A DNA stretch of 64,000 nt from CAKVON01 sp902475665 (lineage in GTDB: Bacteria > Actinomycetota > Coriobacteriia > Coriobacteriales > Atopobiaceae). The position numbers and the translations under genes are program-made. The notes under the pieces were generated by a model, which searched no databases, was not told the origin of the DNA, and saw only the letters and a list, made by a program, of their open reading frames with translations. This document shows positions 1 through 8,477 of this stretch, in pieces. Numbering within the stretch: the stretch's first letter is position 1; each line of letters begins with the position of its first letter. The stretch is from assembly GCA_036321795.1 (NCBI GenBank), contig JAWQCY010000004.1, positions 62,001 through 126,000 on the forward strand, in the 5' to 3' direction.

Positions 1-863
1 GTGGCCGACACTCGCACGTGCGCGTCGGGTCGCACACGCACGAGCTCCGCCTCCAACGCGTCGCGGTAGGAGTCGAACATGAGCGAGATGCCGCCACCAA
101 TGACGACGTCGTCGCAGCCCAGAAGCGCCGTCGCGCATGCGATGGCACGACCCAGGAAGCGGCCCTCCAGCTCGATGGTCGCGACCGCGGCCTCGTTGCC
201 CTTCTCGGCAAGCCCGGCGATCTCTCGCCCGCCCGGGACCAGGCCATCGACCTCGAGGGGACCACCCATCTCGACCAGCGTGCGCGCCATGCCGCTCGTG
301 CATCCGTACATCTCGAGCGGGCCCAGCTGGTTGCCCGACAGCGACGCTCGCCCGCCCGGGCAGCTGATGGTCAGGCCGATCTCGCCGGACTGCGCGTGGG
401 CCCCGTAGAACAGCTGGCCGCCCAGGTAGACGCCGCCACCGATGCCGGAGCTCACGGTCATGTACAGGAAGTCGTCCGCGCCACGGACAGCGCCGAAGTA
501 GGCCTCGGCCAGAACGCAGGCGTTGCAGTCGTTGTCACCGTAGAAGCGCAGGCCCAGCCTGTCGTGCAAAAGGTCACACACCGGCAGATCGTGCACGTCG
601 AGAAAGTCGGAGTCCACCCACACGCCGCGAACCGGCTCGGCAAAGCCCGGGATGGTCATGCCGCCCGCGACCTCGCACGCCGCCAGGTCGGGGTGCTCGG
701 CGCGCAGGCGCTCGCAGGCCGCGGCAAGCTGCTCGACGATGGCGTCGGGCGTGCGGCCCACCCACTCGTGGCGGCTGGAGCACAAGATCTCGCCCTCGGG
801 CGTGACGTAGCCCACCATGTACTTGGAGCCACCGACGTCGACCGAAAGGATCGTCTCCACCAC
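1..863 (-). CDS. ROK-family sugar kinase/regulator (3' part only)
   Basis: The frame opens at GTG 863, 6 nt after the stop of the upstream SIS gene and behind a purine-rich AGGGGG site, and runs off the left edge. An N-terminal phosphate-binding signature (LSVDVGGSKYMVGYV), a mid-protein NDCNAC and a later SSGIGGGVYLGG give the ROK/ASKHA fold. ROK kinases phosphorylate sugars or amino sugars in the cytoplasm with ATP. The usual ROK zinc motif CxCGxxGCxE is absent: after GEIG the sequence reads ISCPGGRASLSG. It is probably translationally coupled to the SIS gene. The substrate cannot be read from sequence, and the C-terminus is not seen. Confidence 0.8.
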   Translation of the reverse strand, partial: MVETILSVDVGGSKYMVGYVTPEGEILCSSRHEWVGRTPDAIVEQLAAACERLRAEHPDLAACEVAGGMTIPGFAEPVRGVWVDSDFLDVHDLPVCDLLHDRLGLRFYGDNDCNACVLAEAYFGAVRGADDFLYMTVSSGIGGGVYLGGQLFYGAHAQSGEIGLTISCPGGRASLSGNQLGPLEMYGCTSGMARTLVEMGGPLEVDGLVPGGREIAGLAEKGNEAAVATIELEGRFLGRAIACATALLGCDDVVIGGGISLMFDSYRDALEAELVRVRPDAHVRVSA

Positions 864-869
864 GGCCCC

Positions 870-1973
870 CTAGTCCTCGTAGGCCGGAAGCATCACGGGG
901 TCGAGCTCGGAGACCTTCGTCTTCGAGGTGTCAATCCCGATGCGGGCGCTGAGCAGTGCCGCGATTACCTGGAGCGGAATCAGGTACTCGATGGCGCAGA
1001 CGAACTCGACGTCGCCCGAGACGATCCTCAGCGCGTCGGCCGCGGGCTTTTGCAGGTCGGACTGCACGGTCACCAGGTTGTGGCAGTAGCGTGCGGACGC
1101 GTCCACCAGCCTGGCCATGCGGTCGCGCTCGTCGCCCGGCTCCGCGCTCATAAACAGCGCGACGTCATCGGCGTGCAGCGCGCGGAAGGGACCGTGCAGG
1201 GTCTCCTCCAGCTCGAAGGCGTAGGTCGGCCTCTCGTGGGTCTCGTAGAACTTGAGCGCGCCCTCCTGCACGGTGCCGTAGTTGGCGCCGTAGCCGATGA
1301 GGAAGAACGCCGGCGCCGCAAGCAGGCGCTCGACGTTGGCGTCGAACCACCCCTGCGACAGACGAACCGACTCGGCAACGTTGGCGGGAACCGCGGCGAG
1401 CGCCTCGCGCAGGCGGGCGTACTCGTCGTCGGAGAGGTTGCCCAGGGCATGCCCCGCCTCGACGAAGCAGCACAGCACCAGGAACAGCGCCATCGTCTGG
1501 TTCTTGGTCGCAGCGACCGAGCGCTCGGTGCCGCCCGGCTTGGCCAGCACCACGTCACACTCGCGCGCGAGGACGCCGGTGGGGTTGAGGGTGGTGCATA
1601 CGACGGGAATGCCCAGCTCGCGCGCCTGACGCGCGGCATCGACCTGGCCCTTGGAGTGGCCGGTCTCCGCAGGGCACACCAGCAAGATCTCGGACGGGTC
1701 GATCGAGCCAGAGGCGTCGAACGAACCGTGGTTGTGGAACACCGCCGCGGGGATGGACTCGGCGTTCACGCGCAGCATCCGCTCGGCGGCATGGCGCAGG
1801 GTGATGCCCGCGTAGTACGGCGAGCCGTTGCCCACGAACAGCAGCCTCTTGAAGTCGTGCTCGCGGCACAGCTCCACGAACGGCGCGGTCCACTCGGCCT
1901 CGGTCTCCCAGAGCCTGGCGAGAAGCTCCGACTGCTCGATGACCTCTTCCATCATCGCGTTGCCCATCGTCAT
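870..1973 (-). CDS. SIS-domain phosphosugar isomerase/deglycase (GlmS/AgaS/FrlB-like)
   Basis: 367 aa. Start taken at ATG 1973 because AAGGAGGG lies 5 nt upstream; an in-frame GTG further up has no ribosome site. Tandem SIS folds are marked by LLFVGNGSPYYAG, a phosphosugar-loop-like CPAETGHSKGQ and a second-domain FLIGYGANYGTVQEGALKF, with ELEETLHGPFRALH carrying the conserved E and H seen in GlmS-like and FrlB-like enzymes. There is no glutaminase domain, so it is not GlmS itself. It is the first gene of a leftward pair with the ROK kinase, fitting a phosphorylate-then-isomerise/deglycate route. Exact substrate unknown. Confidence 0.85.
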   Translation of the reverse strand: MTMGNAMMEEVIEQSELLARLWETEAEWTAPFVELCREHDFKRLLFVGNGSPYYAGITLRHAAERMLRVNAESIPAAVFHNHGSFDASGSIDPSEILLVCPAETGHSKGQVDAARQARELGIPVVCTTLNPTGVLARECDVVLAKPGGTERSVAATKNQTMALFLVLCCFVEAGHALGNLSDDEYARLREALAAVPANVAESVRLSQGWFDANVERLLAAPAFFLIGYGANYGTVQEGALKFYETHERPTYAFELEETLHGPFRALHADDVALFMSAEPGDERDRMARLVDASARYCHNLVTVQSDLQKPAADALRIVSGDVEFVCAIEYLIPLQVIAALLSARIGIDTSKTKVSELDPVMLPAYED

Positions 1974-2069
1974 CGGTCCCTCCTTCTTTCGGCGCCGCAC
2001 GTCGGCGCTCCGCTACCGTCCCCCAGCCAGTCACGTGCCTCCACGCCCGCAAAACGTCACGACGAGCAG

Positions 2070-2082
2070 GCACTTCTCGGCA
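2070..2082 (-). repeat. 13-mer TGCCGAGAAGTGC, copy 1 (intergenic)
   Basis: Exact copy, read on the minus strand, between the divergent SIS genes. It is one of ten exact copies in the window. Function unknown. Confidence 0.85.
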
Positions 2083-2199
2083 TGGGGAACCTTTGACATG
2101 TAATGGTGCAGATGATAGTTTCCACACAAGTTGCGTCCAATATTGTTCCGCTCAGCGGCACGGCGACGCGACACGGGCGGAGGGACCGGGAGGAAGCGC

Positions 2200-2429
2200 A
2201 TGACGACCGACCAGATGAACCCCATCCTGCGAAACATCTACGAGCAGCCCGACGAGCTCGACCGCGCGCACAAGATCGCGCGCGCCTGCCCTTCCCCGAC
2301 CTGGGACTGGACGGCCCGTGGATGATGCTCGTCCAGGCCATGTGGTTCCAGCTGCTAAGCTACCGGGTCGCCGTCGTCAACGACATCGAGCCCGGCATGT
2401 TCTTCGAGGAGGGGTGGATCGTAAAGTGA
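2200..2429 (+). pseudogene. Remnant of a SIS-domain gene (N- and C-terminal ends joined)
   Basis: A good SD (GGAGGAAGC) and ATG 2200 start a frame that resembles the N-terminus of SIS enzymes (MNPILRNIYEQPDELDRA) but stops near 2325. In another frame up to the stop at 2427-2429 the sequence resembles the C-terminus of SIS proteins (DLGLDGPW...FQLLSYRVAVVNDIEPG, compare LPLQLLAYYxAxxRGxxPD in the family). About 250 residues between these ends are missing. I infer an internally deleted, frameshifted fourth SIS gene. Its stop overlaps the GTG of the ROK gene in GTGA, so the relic may still couple translation. Confidence 0.5.
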
Positions 2430-3400
2430 CCACTGCAGAGAAGAGCGCCCGGGCAGAAGCCGTGGCCAATACGCGACCCGACGTCACGCGCGACATCGTC
2501 TGCGGCATCGACATCGGCGGCACCCGAACCAAGGTCGGCCTCGTCGACCTCGGCACAAACGAGGTCCTGGGCACCATCGTCATCGACACCGACCGCACCG
2601 ACGAGACCACCTTTTTGGGCGGCATGCGCCGTGCCGTCGAGATGCTCGCCGCCGAGCACGGCCGCCCGCGCGCCGTGGGCGTCTCAATCGGCAGCTTCGT
2701 GTTTTCCGACGGCTCAATCGACGGCATGAGCTCGATGGTCCCGTTTCTGACCCACGGCTACCCCATGGCCGAACGCGTCGGGGCCTTTCTGGCGCTGCCC
2801 TGCCGCGTCGACAACGACGCCCGCCTGATCGGGCTTACCGAGACACGCATCGGCGAGGGCAGGGGCTTCTCGCGCGTGCTCACGCTCACCCTGGGCACGG
2901 GCGTTGGCGTCGGCCTGTGCGAGGACGGCCATCCCGAGGGCACGGACTCCCGCATCCACCTGGCAGGACACATCCACGTCCGAGACGAGGGCGATGTCTA
3001 CGGCCTGGACGACGAGCCGTGCTACTGCGGCCTTTCGGGCTGCTTCGAGTCCACCTGCTCGGGCACCTCGCTCGGCAAGGTCGTCCGTGCACGACTGGGA
3101 CAGGACCAGACCTGCGAGACACTCTTCTCGCGAGCCGACGCGGGCGACCCCGAGGCGCATATTATTGTCGATTGGTACCTGGACATGTTGGCCCGTGCCT
3201 TAAACCAATATGTGTACATTTACTGCCCCGACGTCATCGTCTTGGGCGGAGGCGTCGCCCGTGGCCTCGAGTCGCGCGTCGACCAGATCCGCTCGCGCAT
3301 GGTCGCCGAGGTCTGGGAGGGCCAGCGCATCGAGATTCGCACCACCAGGCTTCGCGAGGACTCCGGCGTCATCGGCGCCGCCTCCCTGTTCGCGCGCTAG
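2426..3400 (+). CDS. ROK-family sugar kinase
   Basis: 324 aa from GTG 2426, overlapping the stop of the SIS remnant by 4 nt, with GAGGAGGGG upstream. The ATP-binding motif IDIGGTRTKVGLVD lies at about residues 25-40, DNDA near the middle, and the zinc site CYCGLSGCFE of true ROK proteins is intact. A C-terminal VLGGGVARG completes the fold. There is no N-terminal HTH, so it is a kinase rather than a NagC/XylR repressor. It precedes another SIS gene and the APC permease, supporting phosphorylation of an imported sugar or glycated amine. Confidence 0.88.
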   Translation: MTTAEKSARAEAVANTRPDVTRDIVCGIDIGGTRTKVGLVDLGTNEVLGTIVIDTDRTDETTFLGGMRRAVEMLAAEHGRPRAVGVSIGSFVFSDGSIDGMSSMVPFLTHGYPMAERVGAFLALPCRVDNDARLIGLTETRIGEGRGFSRVLTLTLGTGVGVGLCEDGHPEGTDSRIHLAGHIHVRDEGDVYGLDDEPCYCGLSGCFESTCSGTSLGKVVRARLGQDQTCETLFSRADAGDPEAHIIVDWYLDMLARALNQYVYIYCPDVIVLGGGVARGLESRVDQIRSRMVAEVWEGQRIEIRTTRLREDSGVIGAASLFAR

Positions 3401-3486
3401 CCCCGCGCCGCAAACCCGGCGTCCGACCGAAACACTGCCGATAAGTGCGCGCCACACCGACGCGCGACAAGAGAAAGGAGCGTCAC

Positions 3487-4578
3487 ATGAGCAAACCGAC
3501 CATGCTCGACTACGTAAACGAAACGCCTGGGGTGGTGCGCGCTCAGCTCGCGGGCGACGCGGGCCGCAAGCTTGCCGAGGAGTTCCTCACGGGCGACTAC
3601 CGCAGCGTGCGCATCGTAGCCTGCGGATCCTCCAAGAACGCCGCGACGATCGCGCGTCCCTGGCTGCGCGAGCTCCTGGGCCTCGAGGTCAGCGTCTGCG
3701 AGCCCTACACCTTCTGCCGCTACGAGCACGAGCTGCCCGCCGACGAGTTCTGCTTCGTCGTCTCGCAGAGCGGCTACTCCACCAACGCGCTTGCCGCGCT
3801 GGCATGCATTCGCGAGTCGGGTCGTTTGGCCATCGGCGTCACCGGCGACGTCGAGTCCGACTTCCGCGAGGCCGCCGACGTGATCGTCGACTACGGCGTC
3901 GGCGAGGAGCAGGTGGGCTACGTCACCAAGGGCGTGACCTCGCTCGCCGTCTTCCTGTGGCTGTTCGGCATCGACGTCGCACGTGCGCAGGGCAGGCTCG
4001 ATGGAAGCGGGCGCGACGAGGCGATCGCGGGCATCGAGGCCGTCATGCGCAACTTCGAGGCCGTCCGCGACCAGACCCCGGCACTTCTCGCCAGGCGGTA
4101 TAAGGAGCTTTCGGCCATGGAGCGCGTCTTTTTGGTCGGCGCGGGGGCAAGCTACGGCGTCGCGTGCGAGGGGGCGCTCAAGTACGGCGAGTGCCTGCAG
4201 TTCCCCGCCATGGCGCTGGAGCTCGACGAATACCTGCACGGCCCCAACCTGCAGCTTTCGCCCGATTACACCATCTTCGTGGTGGCCTGCGGCGAGCGTG
4301 ACCACGCCCGTGCGCGCCAGATCGTCGACGCCACGCGCCTGGTGACCGACCGCGTCTTCGTCCTCACCGACGACCCCGCCGCGACCGACGCCGACATCCT
4401 CGTGGAGCCGGGCATGCCCGAGCTCGCTGCCGCAATCTCCGTGCTGCCCTTCTTCCAGATGACGGCATACCAGCTGACCGAGGACGAGCACCTATGGCAC
4501 AAGCACCCGCTCGTTGCAAGTTTCGATCACGCGCTGAGCGGTAAGAGCGAGAACTACGTGGACAAAGAGGTTCTCTAG
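3487..4578 (+). CDS. SIS-domain phosphosugar isomerase/deglycase
   Basis: 363 aa. ATG 3487 sits behind AGAAAGGAG. SIS domain 1 shows VRIVACGSSKNAATIARPW and a serine-rich loop SQSGYSTNALA. Domain 2 shows VFLVGAGASYGVACEGALK followed by ELDEYLHGPN, the conserved E/H pair of GlmS/FrlB-type sugar-phosphate enzymes. It is similar in build to the SIS protein at 870-1973 but clearly diverged. It lies 86 nt after the ROK gene and upstream of the permease, so likely part of the same rightward transcript. Substrate unresolved; isomerase or deglycase are both possible. Confidence 0.85.
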   Translation: MSKPTMLDYVNETPGVVRAQLAGDAGRKLAEEFLTGDYRSVRIVACGSSKNAATIARPWLRELLGLEVSVCEPYTFCRYEHELPADEFCFVVSQSGYSTNALAALACIRESGRLAIGVTGDVESDFREAADVIVDYGVGEEQVGYVTKGVTSLAVFLWLFGIDVARAQGRLDGSGRDEAIAGIEAVMRNFEAVRDQTPALLARRYKELSAMERVFLVGAGASYGVACEGALKYGECLQFPAMALELDEYLHGPNLQLSPDYTIFVVACGERDHARARQIVDATRLVTDRVFVLTDDPAATDADILVEPGMPELAAAISVLPFFQMTAYQLTEDEHLWHKHPLVASFDHALSGKSENYVDKEVL

Positions 4579-4811
4579 CCATAGATTCGCTAGCTGGAGT
4601 TCTATGCCAGGCAAAAGCATTTTTATACCAATTCGCCCAAACCGCTGACCGATTATAGATAAGTTGCAACCTGCTTTATACCGAATTGTCCTATTGTATT
4701 TTTCATGTACGTTGTGCCCTGGCGCACGCCAACCTGGGCTCTCTTGGCAGGGGGAGCCGCGCTCGGCAACACCGGGACACGGGCAGATAAGCAAGTTCGA
4801 AAGGGGAGACA

Positions 4812-6254
4812 ATGTCTGATACTTCGAACGCGAACGCGGTCGAGCACGTCGATATGGAACGCCACATCGGCCTCGGCACCGCCATCGCACTCGGCGTCGG
4901 AACCACCGTCGGTTCCGGCATCTTCACCTCGGTCGGAAGCGTTGCCGGCGCCGCTGGCACCCCGCTCCTGACGATCCTGGCCTTCCTCATCGGTGGCCTG
5001 ATCATGATTCCGCAGAACCTCGTCTACGCCGAGTTCTCCACGGCCTACACCGAGGACGGCGGCCAGTTCGTGTACTTCCGTGAGGCTGGCTGGCCCTTCA
5101 TGGCCATGTTCTTCATCTGGTCGTGCTGGTGGGCCACCGACCCCGTCGGCATCGCAACGATGACCCTGACCGTTGCCAACTACCTGGCCTACTTCACCGG
5201 CTGGACCGATTTCACCGTCCACATCGTCGGCTGCGTCATGATCGTCGTCTTCACCTGGCTGCACATGTGCCACAAGAAGGCCGGCGCCAGGTTCCAGGAG
5301 ATCATCACTGCCGTCAAGATCGTCCCGTTCCTGGTCCTTGCCATCGTTGGCCTGTTCTTCATCAACGGCGCCAACATGGGCGCGACCGTCAGCTCCGACG
5401 TTGCCGTCGTCGCCGCAAGCCCCATCGCCGCGATGATCTCCGGCATTGCCGCAACCACCTGGTCCTATGACGGCATGCAGACCTGCGTCACCATGGGCGG
5501 CGAGGTCAAGGACCCCGAGAAGAACATGCCCATCGCCCTGATCGGCTGCGTCGTTGTCGTCACCCTGCTCTACACGGCCCTCTCCACCGCCGCCGTCGGC
5601 CTCGTTGACATCAACACCCTGGCCTCCTCCGACGCCCCCGTGGCCGAGGCCTTCGCACACATCCCGGGCATCGGCGCCCAGGCTGGCAACATCGCCGCCG
5701 TCCTGGCCGTCATCGTCGTCACCGGCTCGCTGTCCTCGCTGATCATGTACCAGGCCCGTGGCGAGATGAAGGCTGCCCAGGAGGGCTACTGGTGGCGTTC
5801 CTGGGGCAAGATCAACCCCAAGTACGACTCGCCCGTCGTCTCCATGCTGTGGCAGTCCGGCTTCGCCCTGATCCTTGTCTGGGCTTCCAGCATCCAGGAC
5901 CTGCTCGGCCTGTTCACCTTCATCTGCCTGCTTCGTAACGCCCTTCTGTTCTGCGCCTGGTTCCCGCTGCAGAAGAAGCCCAACTACAAGCCCACCTTCA
6001 AGGCTCCCGCCGGCCCCGTCATGGCCATCCTCGCCATCGTGCCGTCGTTCATCCTGATGTTCGACTGCCTGAGCGGCATCATCTCCGGCGAGACCCCGCT
6101 CTTCTCGTTCAACCCGATCACGGCCGGCATCCTCATCGTCATCTCCGCCGTTCCCTTCTTCTTCCGCTGGAGGAAGGTCAACGCCGACGTCATCGAGGCT
6201 GCCGAGAAGCGTCGTAACGCCGCCGTTGCCGCCCGCGAGGCCTCTGCCGAGTAG
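4812..6254 (+). CDS. APC-superfamily amino acid/polyamine (or glycated amine) permease
   Basis: 480 aa with about 12 hydrophobic segments. The first helix carries the APC signature GVGTTVGSGIFTSVG. AAGGGGAGACA precedes ATG 4812. APC permeases exchange or import amino acids and amines. In E. coli frl clusters the fructoselysine transporter FrlA is of this type, and here the gene sits among FrlB-, FrlC- and kinase-like genes, so an Amadori product is a reasonable substrate (inference). A strong terminator follows at 6310. Confidence 0.85.
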   Translation: MSDTSNANAVEHVDMERHIGLGTAIALGVGTTVGSGIFTSVGSVAGAAGTPLLTILAFLIGGLIMIPQNLVYAEFSTAYTEDGGQFVYFREAGWPFMAMFFIWSCWWATDPVGIATMTLTVANYLAYFTGWTDFTVHIVGCVMIVVFTWLHMCHKKAGARFQEIITAVKIVPFLVLAIVGLFFINGANMGATVSSDVAVVAASPIAAMISGIAATTWSYDGMQTCVTMGGEVKDPEKNMPIALIGCVVVVTLLYTALSTAAVGLVDINTLASSDAPVAEAFAHIPGIGAQAGNIAAVLAVIVVTGSLSSLIMYQARGEMKAAQEGYWWRSWGKINPKYDSPVVSMLWQSGFALILVWASSIQDLLGLFTFICLLRNALLFCAWFPLQKKPNYKPTFKAPAGPVMAILAIVPSFILMFDCLSGIISGETPLFSFNPITAGILIVISAVPFFFRWRKVNADVIEAAEKRRNAAVAAREASAE

Positions 6255-6309
6255 CGACTAGCTCACTCCCTCGCACGTCGACGTTCGCGACGAGACGTCT
6301 TGAACGACC

Positions 6310-6354
6310 AGGCCGCCCGACGCAAGCCAACAAGCAGCGTCGGGCGGCCTTTTT
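6310..6354 (+). terminator. Rho-independent terminator after the APC permease
   Basis: A perfect 14-bp stem AGGCCGCCCGACGC/GCGTCGGGCGGCCT with a 13-nt loop is followed by TTTTTCT. It ends the APC transcript before the NagB-like gene. Confidence 0.92.
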
Positions 6355-6450
6355 CTAGGGCTAGCACTTCCCTACAAGCAAGTTCTTCTCGACACATACG
6401 CCAACAAGGGCACGACAGTGCCAAAGCATCGTGAGCAAGGAGACTCGACC

Positions 6451-7347
6451 ATGCAGATGAACCGACTTACGTCCTCCGAGATCTTCGAGTGGTGCTCCAT
6501 CCCCTGGGAGCAGCTGGAGGGCCGCGACGACCTCAAGACTAAGCTGGCCGTCCGCAAGGACCGCACGACCATGATGGAGGAGATCGGCAACCTCATGGCC
6601 GACGAGGTGAAGGAGCACAACGCCAAGGGCATCCCGACCAAGTGGGTCCTGCCCGCCGGCCCCTGCGACGAGTACGACACCTTCATCCGTCGCGTCAACG
6701 AGGAGCGCATCAGCTGCAAGGACCTCTACGTCTTCCACATGGACGAGTTCCTCGACTGGCAGTGCCGCCCCTACCCGCTCGGCGACACCTACGAGAGCCT
6801 CGAGGGCACCATGCTCGCGTGCTTCTACAACCGCATCGACGAGGAGCTGCGCCCGGACGAGGACCACAGGATCTGGCCGCGCCTGTCCGACCTCGACGCC
6901 GCCGACCGCAAGTGCGACGAGCTCGGCGGAGTCGACACCGTGTGGGCCGGCATCGGCGCCACCGGCCTGGTTGCCTTTGACGAGGAGCCGCGCAACTTCT
7001 GCTTCCGTCCCACCGTCGAGGAGTACGCCGACTCAAAGACCCGCGTCGTCGTGATCAACTCCGACACCATGGTCGCCATGGCCGAGCGCTCCTTCGGCAC
7101 CTGCCTCGACCGCGTCCCGCCCCTGGGCCTGACCATCGGCTTCCACATCATCTGCTCGGCCAAGCGCGCCGTGTACATGGTCGCCACCGGCGACTGGAAG
7201 AAGACGGTCTGCCGCGTCCTTCTCTTCAGCGACCCGACCACCGAGTACCCCGTGACGATCCTGCCGAAGTACATCCCGGACGTCACGCTCTACACCACCG
7301 AGTACACGATCGATCACCCGATGTCCCACGACACGAAGGGCTGGTAG
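6451..7347 (+). CDS. NagB/RpiA-superfamily sugar-phosphate isomerase-like protein
   Basis: 298 aa from ATG 6451 (CAAGGAG at 8 nt). FHMDEFLDW aligns with the NagB MDE(Y/F) catalytic region, and GIGATGLVAFDEEP aligns with NagB GIGxDGHIAFNEP. The NagB Asp and His of that loop are Thr and Leu here, so ordinary glucosamine-6-phosphate deaminase chemistry (ring opening by that His) is not expected. NagB is about 266 aa, so this is slightly longer. It precedes a PfkB kinase by 7 nt. It probably acts on the phosphorylated product of that kinase; reaction unknown. Confidence 0.75.
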   Translation: MQMNRLTSSEIFEWCSIPWEQLEGRDDLKTKLAVRKDRTTMMEEIGNLMADEVKEHNAKGIPTKWVLPAGPCDEYDTFIRRVNEERISCKDLYVFHMDEFLDWQCRPYPLGDTYESLEGTMLACFYNRIDEELRPDEDHRIWPRLSDLDAADRKCDELGGVDTVWAGIGATGLVAFDEEPRNFCFRPTVEEYADSKTRVVVINSDTMVAMAERSFGTCLDRVPPLGLTIGFHIICSAKRAVYMVATGDWKKTVCRVLLFSDPTTEYPVTILPKYIPDVTLYTTEYTIDHPMSHDTKGW

Positions 7348-7354
7348 CGAAGAC

Positions 7355-8296
7355 ATGGCCAAGAAGCAGGTAATCGTCCTCAACTCCCACGGCGTCGGCC
7401 AGTATGCCGACTGCGACCACATGCCCGTGTGGGGCGAGACGATCTCCGTCAAGAACTGGCGCGTCGCCGAGGATGGCGGCAAGGGCTCCAACGTCACCGT
7501 CGCGCTCGGCCGCCTGGGTATCGACGTCGCCTACATCGGCAAGGTCGGCAACGACCCTTGGGGCGATCTGGGCGAGAAGTGGATGCAGGACGCTGGCGCC
7601 GACACCACCTACCTCTACCGCACCGACGAGGTCTCCACCGGCACCGGCCTGATCCTGGTTGGCCCCGAGGGCCAGAACACCATCATCGACGGTGACAGCT
7701 CCAGCGTCGCGCTGACCGTCGACGAGGTCACGGCCGCCCTGGACGACATGGCCGGCTCGTCCTACTTCGTCACCGGCCTCGAGGTGCCCATGCCTGTCGC
7801 GCTAGCCGGCGCCCGCCACGCCAAGGAACTCGGCATGACCACGTCGCTCAACCCGAGCCCGCTGCCCGAGAAGCCCATGGGCGACCTCTCCTACATCGAC
7901 TACCTCTTCATCAACGAGGTCGAGGGCCGCTACATCGAGGGCCTGGCCCCCGACGACGACCTCGACGAGCGCGCCCTCGCGCAGAAGGTCATCGACACCT
8001 ACCACGTCGGCTGCGTCGTCATGACGCTTGGCGAGAAGGGCTCGTGCGCCCTGACCGCCGACGGCGAGTACGTTACCGCACCCGCAACCCACGTCGACAA
8101 GGTGGCCAACACCGCTGGCGCAGGCGACGGCTTCATGGCCGCCACCGTTGCCAACCTGGTCTGGGGCAAGACCCTGGGCGAGGCCATGGAGTGGGCCGGC
8201 AAGTACGCCGCCCTCTCCGTGACGATCGACGGCACGATTCCCGCCTATCGTCCTCTCGACGAGGTCAACGCCTTCATCGAGAGCCTGGGCGAATAG
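7355..8296 (+). CDS. PfkB-family carbohydrate kinase
   Basis: 313 aa. The N-terminal substrate region DGGKGSNVTVALGRLG and the C-terminal PfkB signature NTAGAGDGF with catalytic Asp are present. The family uses ATP to phosphorylate sugars such as ribose, fructose or fructoselysine (FrlD). The start is only 7 nt after the NagB-like stop, so the two are co-translated. Within a cluster that has FrlB- and FrlC-like genes, a FrlD-like role (6-phosphorylation of an Amadori compound) is the favoured but unproven reading. Confidence 0.85.
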   Translation: MAKKQVIVLNSHGVGQYADCDHMPVWGETISVKNWRVAEDGGKGSNVTVALGRLGIDVAYIGKVGNDPWGDLGEKWMQDAGADTTYLYRTDEVSTGTGLILVGPEGQNTIIDGDSSSVALTVDEVTAALDDMAGSSYFVTGLEVPMPVALAGARHAKELGMTTSLNPSPLPEKPMGDLSYIDYLFINEVEGRYIEGLAPDDDLDERALAQKVIDTYHVGCVVMTLGEKGSCALTADGEYVTAPATHVDKVANTAGAGDGFMAATVANLVWGKTLGEAMEWAGKYAALSVTIDGTIPAYRPLDEVNAFIESLGE

Positions 8297-8346
8297 CCTT
8301 TTCGGCCCCATCGGCCGACCCGCGCGCATGCACGGATCGGCGGGGC

Positions 8347-8404
8347 CTCCCTTGCAGCGCCGACGCTGGCGCAAGGTCTTCTTGGCGCCGGCGCTGCAAG
8401 GGAG
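8347..8404. repeat. Perfect 16-bp inverted repeat (large hairpin)
   Basis: CTCCCTTGCAGCGCCG at 8347-8362 is exactly complementary to 8389-8404, with a 26-nt spacer that can pair further (GGCGC elements). It lies in the 181-nt gap between the kinase and the amidohydrolase. There is no T-run, so it is more likely an mRNA-processing/stability or attenuation structure than a terminator. Confidence 0.7.
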
Positions 8405-8477
8405 TGGGCATGGCCTTCGTGCCATGCGTTCTTCTCGGCACGTGACCGATTGTTTGCAACAAGGATTGGAGCATCAC

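Noticed and set aside
18..2096. 692-codon plus-strand open frame over the ROK/SIS genes
   Set aside because: It is the antisense of two clear minus-strand genes; high GC gives long open antisense frames.
3487..4578. GlmS (glutamine-fructose-6-phosphate aminotransferase)
   Set aside because: Only SIS domains are present; there is no N-terminal glutaminase Cys domain.
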